A stretch of 64,000 bases of DNA from Allodiplogaster sudhausi. Its lineage: Eukaryota; Nematoda; Chromadorea; Rhabditida; Diplogasteridae. Location: assembly GCA_945643635.1 (NCBI GenBank), contig CALZFC010000017.1, forward strand, positions 4,426,501-4,490,500. Reading direction: 5' to 3'. The position numbers were made by a program, and so were the translations under genes. How positions within the stretch are numbered: the stretch's first letter is position 1; every line of letters starts with the position of its first letter. The notes beneath the pieces are model-generated. The model did not search any database, was not told the DNA's origin, and worked only from the letters and a program-made list of their open reading frames with translations. Of this stretch, positions 10,607-22,040 are shown in pieces.

Positions 10607-13600
10607 CTATTTGGCCGCAGCGGCCTTCTCCGCCAGCTCGTGGAAGTGCTTCTTGTTCTCTGCCGTATCGATCAGCATCAACTTGGGAAGCATCTAAAAA
10701 AAATTTTTTTTTAATTCAAAAAAATATTTCACAAAATGTAAGTTTCTCAATATATTTATAATATATATATACTACTACTACTACAACAACTAAACTACAA
10801 AGCTGTTCGTTCGGCCCTTACCATTAACAATTTTACTTTTTCCGGAATCGAACTAATGGGGGAGGGGGTTACTAAATTCTCTTATGATCTATGCGTGTGT
10901 GCTGCATGTGTGTTAAAGAGGCTGTCCAGGGAGCTTAGAATCTACCGTAATCCTCAAGAAAAGAATATGCAAGACGCAGACAGTAAAGTATGAAAGATTT
11001 GAATGCATATTTCTTACGATATTTTAGAATTAATACGCGATAACGAAAATATATGCTACGTGGAGACAGCCTTTTTAACTGAAAAGTTTGAGTGAAATGA
11101 GTAGTAACTGACCTGATTGATGACGATCTTGGGCAGCATGCCCTTGAGGTCGACGAGGCCGATGACCTCGCAGAGGGTCTTCGTCTCGGGTGCCGAGGGG
11201 TCGGGACGGAAGCGGACGGCAGCGAGGTGAAGCTCGCCCCTGTAGAACATTACGATCATCTTTTGGTGGTCGAAAAAATCCACGAAATTTTCTCCAACTA
11301 TATTATAATTTAATATTAGCCGTGATTTAAAATGGTAAAATAAATAAATTTAGTATTAGAGTCAACAACAAACTGATAAATAGATTAAGAAAATTTCGAT
11401 TCCTCACCTGACTTTACCCTTCTGCTCCGGGTAGTCATCGACCGAGACGGACTTGCTGGCCATGATGTAGCCGGCCTTGTCGGGGAGCGCGCGGAAGAGC
11501 CGTGCAGAGACAAAGTCGCGTCCCGACACGATCAGCACGTCGTTATTACCGTACTTTAAATAGAGGCAGGATGGTACGGTAGGCATATAGCATCCGGTTC
11601 ATCGACCAATTTACTACTGTAGGTTAAGTTTTTTTCTTCTACAACAAGAAAACAAATCTGACTTCGTGTAATTCAGTCAAGTAATTTATTCATGGTAGTT
11701 TTAAAAAGCAATTGTCTCTGGAATTTGTTTAAATTCAAACGTTAGTTGGTTTCCCTCGAAAAGATTTGAGAAGAGCAGGCTTTTTTTGGTTGAATTGTGA
11801 AAATCTAGCAAAATTATTTTCAAACTCACCATAATGACGTCAGTGTGATCGGTGAGCGTCGCGATGGTCTTGGCGTAGTTGATGTTCGGATTCCAGTCGG
11901 GCAGGCCGGCGACGCCATCCCACGTCTCCTTCATCACAAAGTCGACGTGGCCCTCGAGGACGGTCTGAGTGGGCGGAGAATACTCATTTCTGCCGCTATT
12001 AAGAGTATTCACTTTATAGATTAGAGGAATTATAAACAAATATTCTTTTAGAACAGTAACAACTTTAGCCTATCAGTATCTAATGAAAGTTTCTGTTCCT
12101 TTTTTCATGTATGATATATTTATAATAGTAAAAAAATATTTTTTTTTGTAAATAAATATCACGCGTACCGCTACGGTGACCATCTTGCCGCGTGGCGTCA
12201 TCTTGCCGTAGACGACATCGCCCTCGTCGTTCTCTTCCTCTTGCTTCCAGCCACGCCTGAGGGGGAAGGAAGGCACTGGTTGTGAGGAGAGCATTCAGGT
12301 GTAACAATAATGGTGCATTTTACAACAATTCGAGAGAAAGGAACTGGTGACGAGAGCAATGAAGTGTGGTGGTGCATTCGAAAAACACTCAGCAGGGAAA
12401 CATTACTGAACGGCTCCTGTGCAAATTGTAAGAATGAGAGGCGGAGAGTAAATAAACCACGATTTGGATCAAATAATATCTATCTCAATATGTAAAAGGG
12501 GGAATAAAAAGGGAAGAGGATCACATCGAGAACAGATTCATTCTTGGAGCTAATTGTAAGATGGATGGCTCCTCATCGAATACTCCCTTCCAGATATATC
12601 TGATATTGCCAACAACCAACAGTTAGAGGGACGGGTTTTGAATGGCCCATGTTGCTTTTACTAATCATGGTCGTTAAAAATGAAGACATTTGAAAGATAT
12701 TTATTCATAACAAAAGAACCTAGATTAGCTGATGATTCAAACATCCGATATAGGTTGGATTCATGTTTCGGACGATGTTCAGTATGGCCACTATGAGAGA
12801 TTAGCAAAGCACGCAATTTAGGATGATATGAACTTTGGAAACTACGATAATGACTGCGAGTAGCCAACTTGGCAACGAATGCTTCGTCCTTGAAGAGCGC
12901 CTCCGCCTCGCGGAACGCGTCCGCCGCCTTCTCGAGCGCGTCAGCGTACTGCAAAAACAAAAACAATAGCATACTTGAACCATTTCGTAGAAATCCTTAA
13001 GAGTAAATACTTTCTGTAAAAAAAGTGTACTTACAATCATTTCGTAGCTTAAGGAGTAAAAATAATATTGCGAAAGAAAGGTGCCTTCGACATTGTGGAT
13101 GCATCCAAAGGCTTCTATTTCTTATTGAATCATAGTTCATCTATTCAGCTCTTCGCCAAAATTCCTCTAATAAAAGATAGTTCTGTCCTATGAACTCAAG
13201 GATTATAAGATATATATATTTATTTATATATAATAATAAAGAGAAGTTTAAAAACAGAAAGATAAAACACTCCGTACCTTCTGATTCTCAGGCGTAAGCG
13301 TGTCCGTGACATCGTAGATTGTGACAGAGGCCATCGCGAGCACTGGAGAATGAATGGAAAGTAGACAAATGAGAAAGGGGAGGCAGGAGGAAGAGGAGAA
13401 GAGGGAGCAAACATGAGTGAAACATACTTTTTGTGAAAGGAAACTAGTGCGAGACCAGGTACAAATGTACCTAGACATCGCCATCATTTCAAACTACAAA
13501 CTATAACTTTAAGCAAGGATTACTGTCATAGTTGTGCACTGGGTCATAAAAGAGGCCGAAACTATGATAGCGAACAAAGAAGTGTAGGCTATTTTTAAGG

Positions 13601-14035
13601 ATATTGTTTAGAAACAAAGATCACAGTCAGCAGTTGTTGAAGAGAAAAGCTGCCAGATGTTGCCTGGAGCAGACAGTAAAGAAGGAAAGTTAATTTCGAC
13701 ATCCATGAAATTGTGAAGGACAATGAGAGGGATAGGAAGATTAAGAGAAGAGCAATTTGTTGCCGGGCGATTCATGCCGCATTGCCAACTATATTTTTTT
13801 TTAAATTGCAATTTTTTTAGAGATTAGCTTTGGAAAATCTGTGAGAAAATTTCAGATGAGCTAGACAGGGGGGATTTTCAATGCTCTCATCTATTTGTAC
13901 TTGTTAGTCATAGAGAATTCCTGTGTAACAAGATTCTCCCAACTATTACCAACTTTACAAAATAACAGTGTAACCTTGCGACGCACTCGAGAAGATGGTG
14001 ACTATGCCGAAGGCAACGAGGACACTGTTCATCAT
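10607..14035 (-). CDS. START-domain lipid-transfer protein with signal-like N-terminus (278 aa)
   Basis: Exons on the minus strand, in order: 14035-13975, 13342-13278, 12948-12869, 12256-12169, 11964-11830, 11553-11418, 11297-11113 and 10693-10607. They total 279 codons with stop and every phase matches. Residues 1-20 (MMNSVLVAFGIVTIFSSASQ) look like a signal peptide. The rest is a StAR-related lipid-transfer (START) domain, which holds one lipid in a helix-grip cavity. Recognisable parts are RGWKQEEENDEGDVVYGK, DWNPNINYAKTIATLTDHTD, GRDFVSARLF, VGENFVDFF and DLKGMLPKIVINQ, all at the family's usual positions. The third donor (GTTGGC) is weak and was chosen because it restores phase into the Trp-containing exon. 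Closest in type to StAR/STARD3-like proteins. A START domain behind a secretion signal is less usual than a cytosolic or mitochondrial one. The ligand cannot be told from sequence. Confidence 0.85.
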
Positions 14036-15990
14036 GGTGAGAGAGATTCGATGGTGGCGGTGGCGGATATCTGAAAGCTCTCCGGGAATCCTCGAGAGGC
14101 CTAACGCGGATAAGAGGAGATGACGAAATCCGAGAAATGCCGCTACTTTCTCGTACTCGATAATCCTCCTCCCTCCCCTATCAGATCAAGCAAAATGAGA
14201 GTGAGGCAGCAAAAGTTGCAAGAGCCGAGAGCTGGCATAGCCACGGCACATGTCCAGGGTTGCCAGACCTGCATCTGCTCATCCCGGCCTTTGTGCACCC
14301 GGGAGAGGAGAGAGGGGAGAGAGGGAGAGAGCGAGATGGAAAGAGAAGGATAGAGATGAAGAGAAAGAGATGAACAGAGACAGGAAAGAAATTGAGAGAC
14401 TGCGAATAACAAAGAATGATCATGGGTAGCGCATCGATATGAAAATGAGAGAGATAAAGAGAGAGAAAGAGATTAAATAGTGTGCTGGAAGAAAAAGTCC
14501 CGAGAAAAAGGTCCATTAGAAAGGAGAGACCTCGGGAGTTTGGCTTGGGGGCAAAGAGCACGCTCTCAAGGAACGAGAACACGAGAGAAGAGGTTTTAGA
14601 GAAGCAGAGAGAAATGAGAGAGTGGAGATCAGCTCAGAAATGAGAGAGATACAGAGAAAGAGAGCTATAAAGAATGAGAGAGATCGAGAAAGAGAGAGAG
14701 AGACCGAGAAAGAGACATAGAGAGAGTGATCGAGAAAGAGAGAAAGCTAGAAAGAGAAGGAAGAGAGAGAGACAGAGAGAGGCATAGAGAGAGAGAGAGA
14801 TAGAGAGAGAGCGACATTATCAGACAATGCCATTTATCTTTGTCAGATCTCAGTCCAGAGAGCGCTCACAGATTGTGAGTAGAAGCATCCTAAAGTGCAC
14901 GTTCGAAGGAGCTTCATATATTGGAAAAGGGGTTCGAATGTCAGAATTGCAACAAAGTTCATTCAAACATTCGAACCCCTTCTTTCTTCTTGGTTTCTTC
15001 TTCGTTTAATGCTGGTTGGAAACGTTGCACTTCTAATTGTAAGTAACAATGGCTTTCTGGCTCTCGAGAAATTGACGGAGATATAAAGGAATCTCATAAA
15101 CAACCTTCTAGCAGGCTTCTGATGTGCTGTGACTTGTGCAGAGATGTGTAGTGGCATGGGCACTCGCTACATAGAAAATGAAATGGACGAATTAGAAATG
15201 AGGAGGAATTGACACATATGTACATATGTATAGTATTTCGCTCCCTCTATCTCTCAATCTCTCGTTCTCTCTCTCTCTCTCTCTTTTTTCATATCATACT
15301 CTATCTGCAAGCTAGCACATAAACGAGATAAAGATATTCCTCCAGCATTTAGACACGTCCAGAATTTTAACTTCGCTGGATTTTTTTTCCTTATTTTACA
15401 CCACGTCAAAGATTACAGCCAAAAGACGTCAAGTAAAGAGAATACCAGTACATAAAGATGAGAGAGTAAGAGCCGCTTCTGACCTCAGGCTCTTCAGCGT
15501 AGCCAATCAATCATCATTCTCTCATCTTCCCGCCCGCTCTCTCCCTCCATTTTGGTAGGCGTGAAACGAGTGATTCTTTCTCAATTACATACATATAGGC
15601 ATGTATGTACATACATACGTACATACATATATGTATATTACTAAAATCTTAGCTGCTATTTTTAGATTCCTTTCCGCTATTGATATTTTCCTTTTCCTCT
15701 TTATGTATCCCCGATGTCCATTATCTCTCGAAAAAATAAAATTTTCTGGAGCCCTTGTCCTCCAATCGTGAGAGTACTTAAGCTGCTGGAATTGCAATTG
15801 TCCATTTCTTTCGATTTAATTCGATTGCATTATCACGATGACTAACCTTACATTGATTTCCTTACCCCTTGTATTAATATTCTAATTCACTCAAGTGCAT
15901 TCCAATTATGGAATCATGTAAGAATCCACGGGAGCACTCTTAAAGGAAGGATCGCTGAAAGAACCAAAAGGATAATTTGAAGAACTGTGC
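14036..15990. repeat. GA-rich intergenic region with a hairpin
   Basis: About 14290-14815 is dense imperfect GA/GAAA microsatellite. It is followed by a 15 bp perfect inverted repeat (see 14927-14981), a CT tract at 15255-15290, and ACATACAT/ATGTATGT clusters at 15590-15645. No gene was recognised. Confidence 0.7.
14927..14981. other. Short perfect inverted repeat (hairpin)
   Basis: AAGGGGTTCGAATGT at 14927-14941 is the exact reverse complement of ACATTCGAACCCCTT at 14967-14981, with a 25 nt loop. It could be a structured RNA, a small element end or a chance hairpin. Confidence 0.6.
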
Positions 15991-16039
15991 AATTTACAAA
16001 GGGCACCACATGGATATGATAATGATCGCACCAGAAGGC

Positions 16040-16046
16040 TATAAAA
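16040..16046 (+). promoter_or_regulatory. TATA box of the small membrane-protein gene
   Basis: TATAAAA followed by GG lies 84 bp upstream of the ATG at 16130. The duplicated copy downstream has TGTAAAA at the same place (17239-17245), so its TATA box appears to have decayed. Confidence 0.6.
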
Positions 16047-16129
16047 GGCAAAGAATTCAGTTCGTTCATTAGATTCGCTACTAGTTTCATCTTTCGCTTC
16101 GCAGCTCCGGCTCTGCTTCACTATCGTCA

Positions 16130-16790
16130 ATGGGCTTTTGGGAATATTGGGTAAGTCGCCAGTTTAATTACACCTATCAACACTTGAATCGTCGATTTGA
16201 TTTTCTCATTATTGAGTCATTTATTTTGCTTTGTTATTCATTATTATTAATAATTATTTATTATTGACGTTCAATTGTCAAGGTGAGTAAACAATCGCAA
16301 TATTCCTTATCAGAAGAGGAGCAGGATAGCCTCGTCAAGGGGATCGTTTATTCTATTGTTATCATAATCTTGCTGTGCATCAGTGTTGCTGGTCAGCAAG
16401 TACAATTCTTTCGTCGATAAGACAAATATGTTGCCAGAAATCTATATCATATTACGTCAAAGGTTGCCTGCATAGAAGTGTGTGTGGTTCTCAGAAGAAA
16501 TTTATATTTCTTAATTCTTACAAAAACTCGTGTTGCATTCGATGTAATTGAAAGGGTGTGATTTATCAATAAATAGATTGTGCCAAGCAGTGCAAAAATA
16601 GCAGAGAGCATATGACTAACTGTCCATTGTAATAATTAATCGATTGATTTCAGCGGGAATCTACGCTAGGTGCAGACATCGACGAGGAGTCATGGGCGGC
16701 CCGCCCCTTCACGCTTACCCAGCAGCCGCTGCTCCACCCCCTCTTGCTCATCCGGCGGCTACTCCACAACCTCTTGCTCATCCGGCCTAA
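16130..16790 (+). CDS. Small single-pass membrane protein with Pro/Ala tail (88 aa)
   Basis: Exons 16130-16150, 16283-16391 and 16654-16790 join in phase (89 codons with stop). The protein starts MGFWEYW, then has a polar acidic stretch (SLSEEEQDSLVKG), one hydrophobic segment (IVYSIVIIILLCISVAGIYA), a basic stop-transfer motif (RCRHRR), and a Pro/Ala tail with two copies of PLAHPA. No family is recognised. The layout is that of a type III or tail-type single-pass membrane protein. A striking oddity is that the reading frame stays open beyond the TAA (16788-16790) for 40 more codons to a TAG at 16911. That extension reads PRPSPLPAKALTLLDEEQKL and ends in a charged helix (NAKQLKKA). A diverged tandem copy follows at 17.2-17.8 kb. 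Confidence 0.65.
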
Positions 16791-16913
16791 CCACGCCCTT
16801 CTCCACTGCCTGCTAAGGCCCTTACCCTTTTGGATGAAGAGCAGAAGCTGCGTCGATTTCTTCTTGATACCGAACTACGCAAAAGGAATGCGAAGCAATT
16901 AAAGAAAGCGTAG
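16791..16913 (+). other. In-frame coding-like extension past the stop codon
   Basis: Directly continuous with the reading frame of the preceding exon, 40 sense codons follow the TAA. The conceptual peptide is proline-rich and then a charged amphipathic stretch containing FLLDTELRKRNAKQLKK. Possible explanations are stop-codon readthrough, a recent nonsense mutation, or chance. The tandem copy downstream also has TAA at the aligned position. Confidence 0.4.
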
Positions 16914-17205
16914 GAGGGAATGAGGGGAAGAAGTTTAGAATGTGCAAGAAGGTGAGAAGATAATAAGCCAGACGGGCTTTGCAGAGCAGTCTTTCGACGA
17001 AACCCATCCAAGCATGCGATCTTATTTGTTAGAGGGTTAACAAGTTCTTTTTAACATTATTCTGCTATATTAAATACTTGGAAGACACATAATCTCAACG
17101 ATATTAGTCAAATAACCGATAATGTTCTTAAATAGTCACATTAATGTCCTCTCGAAAATGCTCTTCGAAGATCATGATAATGTCCTCTCTTTCCAAGGGA
17201 CATCA

Positions 17206-17830
17206 TATGGATATGCAAATAAGGCGCGGCAGAAGACTGTAAAAGGCAGTGAAAATAGTTCCTTCATTAGATTCGCCATTGTTCTCATCTTATCCTTCGA
17301 AACTCCGAATTTGCTGCACTATCGTCATGAGGGAATTGGGTAAGTCCCCAGATTAATCAGATATCAACAGTCAACAGCCTTTGACATTCTCGTTATTGAT
17401 CATTCATTTCTTTCGCTCTCATTTATTCTATACTATTGAAATGAATAAATGATTGTGTACGTCGAAGAGCAGATCGACGGCATCAGATGCTGGTGTCACC
17501 TTCCGCATGTGCATAAGACGAGTCCATGTTGCTGCGCCCGTTCCCGTTCATCCCGTCTAATCCCCATCCTTCTCCACTGCCTGCTAAAGGCCTATAGCCT
17601 TGTGAATAAAGAGCGGAAGCTGTGTAGATTTATTCTTGAGAGTGCGCAACCCAACAATGAAGTACAAACTGTGAAAGGGAATGAAGGTAAATTGTTTAAA
17701 ATGTGCAGAAGATAGTAGAGTAACGAGAAGATCTAAAGAGCTGGTCAAGCGAAGAGATTAGATCTTATTTGTCAGCATGTGTGTTTTTGTTCTTATTCCC
17801 TGCAATATTAAACTAGTGGAACACACATAA
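17206..17830 (+). pseudogene. Decayed tandem duplicate of the small membrane-protein gene
   Basis: The segment aligns with 16006-17085. Shared landmarks are CATTAGATTCGCCATT versus CATTAGATTCGCTACT, the start region CACTATCGTCAATGGG versus CACTATCGTCATGAGG followed by the same GTAAGTC donor, CTTCTCCACTGCCTGCTAA, and the ending AATATTAAAC versus TATATTAAAT. The copy has lost its TATA box, its first exon is shortened and changed (ATGAGGGAATTGG), and the part encoding the membrane segment plus the second intron is deleted. No intact protein can be read from it. Confidence 0.6.
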
Positions 17831-17839
17831 ATTCAGTTC

Positions 17840-18636
17840 GTAAAATTTTTTCCTTGCTTTCAGACAAGTTTGAAAAACCAAAAGCAATAACATATAGAAT
17901 AATATAAAGAATATAAGGAAAAGAGATAACATCTTTATCATTCTTGATTTTATTTTATATTTCAAAAATGGAACATCATTTGTTATTGCATTGGCACTGC
18001 TTACGTGGAATTGCAAGGAGAGCAATGATACATCTGAATCCCATGAATTACAGCTTCTGATTTAAAATTAATTCTATAAGTGAAATAATAATAATAAGAA
18101 TGGAATTGAAATACTTGAGGAAGAGAAGACTGGAAAGAAGAAAAAAATGAACTTGGTATGCCGATTCGACAATTCCATCTTACATTTAAGATGCTTATGA
18201 TGGAAGTAAATCTTAAATATCATTAACAAAGAACATCTTAAGATTTCATCATCATATTCATGGCATTTGTGCTGAAACAAGTGGGTAAACGAATAAATTA
18301 AAGCAATAGCAAAAGATGTATGTAGGTATGTACTGATTGATATTCTCCATTTGACACAGCCAACTCCATAAGAAAGTTGGAGAATAATTTTTTTTGCAGC
18401 GATAATATTGATATTTACGGCATACTTATTGTTAGTATCATGTATCAATAACAAAAATTTATGATAATTCGCGCAACAAGTTTCGAGTTTTCTTTTAAAA
18501 TATAAGAATTAAAAAAAAATCAAAAGCGCTTGTTGTCACAGCATAGAAATATTTTTAGATTATTCATGATAGTCAAAAAGAATAAATTAGGACAATAATG
18601 TATTTATTTATAAAGTGATGAAAGTGAGAAATGGAC
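17840..18636. other. AT-rich intergenic spacer
   Basis: AT-rich DNA with only low-complexity frames. It separates the decayed duplicate from the 3' end of the next minus-strand gene. Confidence 0.5.
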
Positions 18637-20287
18637 TCAAGATGCTTGTGGCGGTGGCTTGTTCTCTTCCTTCTCATCCTCATCCTCCTCTTGCTCTTTA
18701 TTCGCCTCATCCGCTCTCTCCTCCGCAGGCTCGGCCGCCTTCGCCGTCTCCTCGGGCGCGATCTCCTCAACGGTGGCCGCCGCGGCGGCGGTCGCTTCGA
18801 TGGCTGCTTCTGGCGCCGGCAGCGGTGGAGGAACGAGAGGCGACGGCGGAATCACGGCGTGTTGCCTGCGAGTGGCCAGACTTATTATATTCTCATAGAT
18901 ATGAACATTAAAATGAATATATATATATATAAAAAACTAAAAAATAATAAATCTGTTATTACTTTAATAGAAATATTTCTTTGATGAATTAAAGATTTAA
19001 ACTATAAAAAAAAATAAATAAAAGAAATAATAAGAATAAATAACGAACGGCGTCAGCGCAACGGTATCCTTCTTCGCTTGCGCCGCTGAAGTGCTCCAGA
19101 CGATGTCGGCTGTAATTAATTTTAGTATTTTATATCCTTCAATGTTCACGCAGATTATATGTAATGTAAAGGTAAAAAAAGAAAAAAAACATATATATTT
19201 AAAATTTCCCGCCAAAATAAAAGGTTTGAAATGACTCACTTTTCGCGAGCGCATATCGCTGCATGAAGGCGTTGCAAGCGTCGGCGAGCTGGCGGTAGAC
19301 ATCATTCCCTCGCACGACGACGACCACGGACGGCTGCTTCAGAGCGACGCCTGACTTGGCGCGCTTGAGCAGGCGGCGAGCCGAGAGAAGCTTCTGTAAA
19401 AGATAAGGAAAATTGTGTCTACGATTTAAAATAAATGGAAATATATTTTTAAAAAAATCAAAAAAATCTTTAACAATAAATTTAAGATTATATTAGAGGT
19501 ATTAGAGGTTTAATAAAGCCTGAGTATTAAAGATTAGCGATTTCAGATAAAAGAGATGAAAGTACTAATTTCATTAGTTATCCATAAACGCAGTTGAACG
19601 TTCGCTATGCGCCATTGCTTTTTATTCAGTTGATTTATGGCAGATCGTGGTAGATTTTGTAAACTTGAAATGTCACTAGAAATTTGCTCACCACAACCTT
19701 AAAACAATTAATTTCGATTCAAACAAAAGCGATAGCAAATAGTAAAATGGCAACAATAAAAGGAAGACTTTTCTAACATTGAACTGGTCGTCCGTGACGT
19801 TTCGAAAGTCGAGGGACGTCGAGCGCAGATTCTTCTCTTCGATTGAAGACAGAATCCTGCCGAGCAGCGCTCTTCTCAGCACTTCGGGCGCAATGAAAAG
19901 AACAGCCTGGAAATCAGAGGGTGTTAAAATGAAAATCATGATGTTTTTGGCTTTATCAAGCTTCTTTCTATCTTTTCATAATGGAATTTATCAAAAAACT
20001 TGTAAACACTTTGCCTGACGATTGCACTCTTCATTTATTTCACACTACGATAAAATGCATTAAAAATACATCATTCTTCTTCTATGAAAAGAATATTTAA
20101 AAAGAAACTGATGTAACAATAGAAAAAGCATTAAATTGATTCCCTTTTATTCCCGGTAGGCCAGTGACATCATCGAATAGCGAGTTGTTAGTGAAATAAG
20201 TCTAGACTTGTTAATAATGACGAATACGTGCATTTGTTTAGAAATTCCGCCATTATCTTTCTTACACTCTGCACTCACTGTCTATCC

Positions 20288-20338
<51 letters not shown>

Positions 20339-21995
20339 GTCACAATCTGCTCTTCTCTCCACCAATTAATTCTTGTCCCATACTAGGCGAAACATACGCC
20401 AGCGACAGAGACAAAGACAGTGACAGTGACAGAGAAAGAGACAGAGAGAGAGATAGTGAGATGATGAGAGAAGTCAGAGAAACAGGTGGACTGATTGTGA
20501 GGCTATGAGGCTACTCTATGAGATCCTCTGGGAATTCCCCAGAATCCTATGATGCCATGGTAACCTGTGTGGTACACGTCTATACACATAGCATTTGGTT
20601 GAGAAGGGAAGCAGAGGCACAAAGAGGCGTAGCCAGCAGGTGAAGAGAGACATTAAGATTGAGACATAGAGAGAGAGAGAGAAAGTGAGAGAATTAGGAA
20701 TACAAAGTGAGAAAGAGAGATAGAGAGAGAAATGGAAACACAAAGAGAGAAAGGGAGAGAGAGAGAGAGAGAGAAATGGAAACACAAAGAGAGAAAGGGA
20801 GAGAGAGAGAGAGAAATGGGAACACAAAGAGAGAAAGGGAGAGAGAGAGAGAGAAATGGAAACACAAAGAGAGAAAGGGAGAGAGAGAGAGATAGAGACG
20901 GAGGACGACAGGGAATCTCTAGATACCAATGGACGACATATGTATGTAGGCGTCAATCTATACAACACTACGCATATTTTTCAATGCAGTTGACATCTAA
21001 GAATAGTATCTAGTAATTGCAATGTACAGCGTAAAATAAACGCTTGAACCAAAAGATCAAGGAAAAGCTCAAAGGTTGACAGAATGAGAGAACGCGTTTA
21101 TCTCTTATCAATTGCTAAGATAATCCTAATCAATTGGATTATCCTGTAAAAGCCGTAAATGAGTTGCATGATCTGTCACGTCCGTAGAGAAGGACAGAGA
21201 TATGTTCAAACATCAAAAGCAATGTAAAGCGCACTTTCACCCTGCTTAAACGTCCTATTTCATTTCAAGCTTCTCCACCCTTTTTTAATGTTTTCTTTAT
21301 TCATGCTATGAAATGGTTACAAAAACGTAATCATTCACGCCATCTTTTTCCTTCAAGCCAAAAATGCACTATTTCACACTCTTAAGTTTGAAAACTTCCC
21401 ACGCACGCGAGTGCACGCTTACTTGCTTGCGAACTTTCAAAGAACTACCATTTTAATTAAGGTCATTAGAAGAGCGCGGATATTTAAAATGACTATTTGC
21501 AAGAATAAAAAAAATGACGAATCCACGAACCTCGTCGCCCGGTTTGCCACTCTCCACATCGGACGGCGGCGCCATGAGGACGGGCGGCGGCGGCGGCGGG
21601 TCTTCTTGATTGTCCTGGTGCGCCGCCGTGGCTTCTGTCGTTGCCGCGGCGGCGGGCGCAGTCGCAGGGCCGGCCTCGCCGTTCGCAGGAGGAGAAACGG
21701 CGGCTGCCGCGTCGTTCACCTCAAAACCAGAATAAGCATTATCCATAAAAAATTACGAAATAAAAACTCTTTTTTTTCTTAAATTTCTAGAAAAAATGGC
21801 ACAAATTAGGATGTTGCAAAAGTAAAATGCCCTTCCGGATTCGAACCAGCACTGTTCGACTATGGTAGAGACTAGTAAACAATCTTAGCCACTACGCCAC
21901 CCTCGCCCGCGTACCTTCGCCGCGCGTCGTGGACAGCAGATGGCCCGCAGCATGAGATAGCTGACGTGCACGCGGTCGACGCCACCACTTTGCAT
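18637..21995 (-). CDS. Protein with degenerate nucleoside-diphosphate-kinase-like region (280 aa)
   Basis: Minus-strand exons 21995-21915, 21719-21531, 19906-19778, 19393-19240, 19109-19049 and 18865-18637 join in phase (281 codons with stop). Residues 28-90 are Ala/Pro-rich. From about residue 89 the sequence AVLFIAPEVLRRALLGRIL, then FRNVTDDQFN, then KQPSVVVVVRGNDVYRQL follows the order of strands and helices in nucleoside diphosphate kinases. The usual KPD near the start and the active-site histidine context (NIIHGSD) are absent, so catalysis is unlikely. The last 76 residues are Ala/Glu/Pro-rich (EEIAPEETAKAAEPAEERAD) and end in PPPQAS. The chosen start is the ATG at 21995; the exon frame stays open about 40 bases further upstream. 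The donor at 19049 (GTTCGT) was chosen for phase. Exon structure is fairly sure. The kinase-fold call rests on pattern only. Confidence 0.6.
20280..20480. repeat. CT and GA/GACA microsatellite tracts in intron
   Basis: (CT)n at 20288-20336, then GACAGAGA-type repeats at 20400-20460, inside the intron between the 21531 and 19906 exon borders. Confidence 0.85.
20650..20900. repeat. Tandem minisatellite of about 40-46 bp units in GA background
   Basis: Four near-identical units each contain GAAATGGAAACACAAAGAGA (one has GGGAACAC), separated by (GA)n runs. Long frames of repeated R/E/K or S/L residues across it are artefacts of the repeat. Confidence 0.85.
21828..21905 (-). repeat. tRNA-derived (SINE-like) sequence or tRNA pseudogene
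   Basis: On the minus strand the sequence has an A-box-like TGGCGTAGTGG, about 40 bases later an exact B box GGTTCGAATCC, and then TTTT as a possible polymerase III stop. The T-arm roughly folds (loop TTCGAAT). The acceptor stem does not pair and the anticodon arm does not form a normal 7-base loop. It is therefore not a functional tRNA as read, but fits a tRNA-derived SINE head or decayed tRNA. It lies in the intron between exons 21915 and 21719 of the minus-strand gene, in the same orientation. Confidence 0.6.
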
Positions 21996-22040
21996 CCACT
22001 GGCGCAGTCCAAGAGGCGGTCGGAGAGCGGGGACCACTTA

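Noticed and set aside
20516..20968. Long Ser/Leu-rich or Arg/Glu-rich open frames across GA/CT tracts, here and at many other places
   Set aside because: They are translations of dinucleotide repeats, open in several frames on both strands at once, without splice sites or non-repeat content.
21828..21905. Functional tRNA gene
   Set aside because: The acceptor stem does not pair and the anticodon loop is malformed, so I describe it as tRNA-derived.
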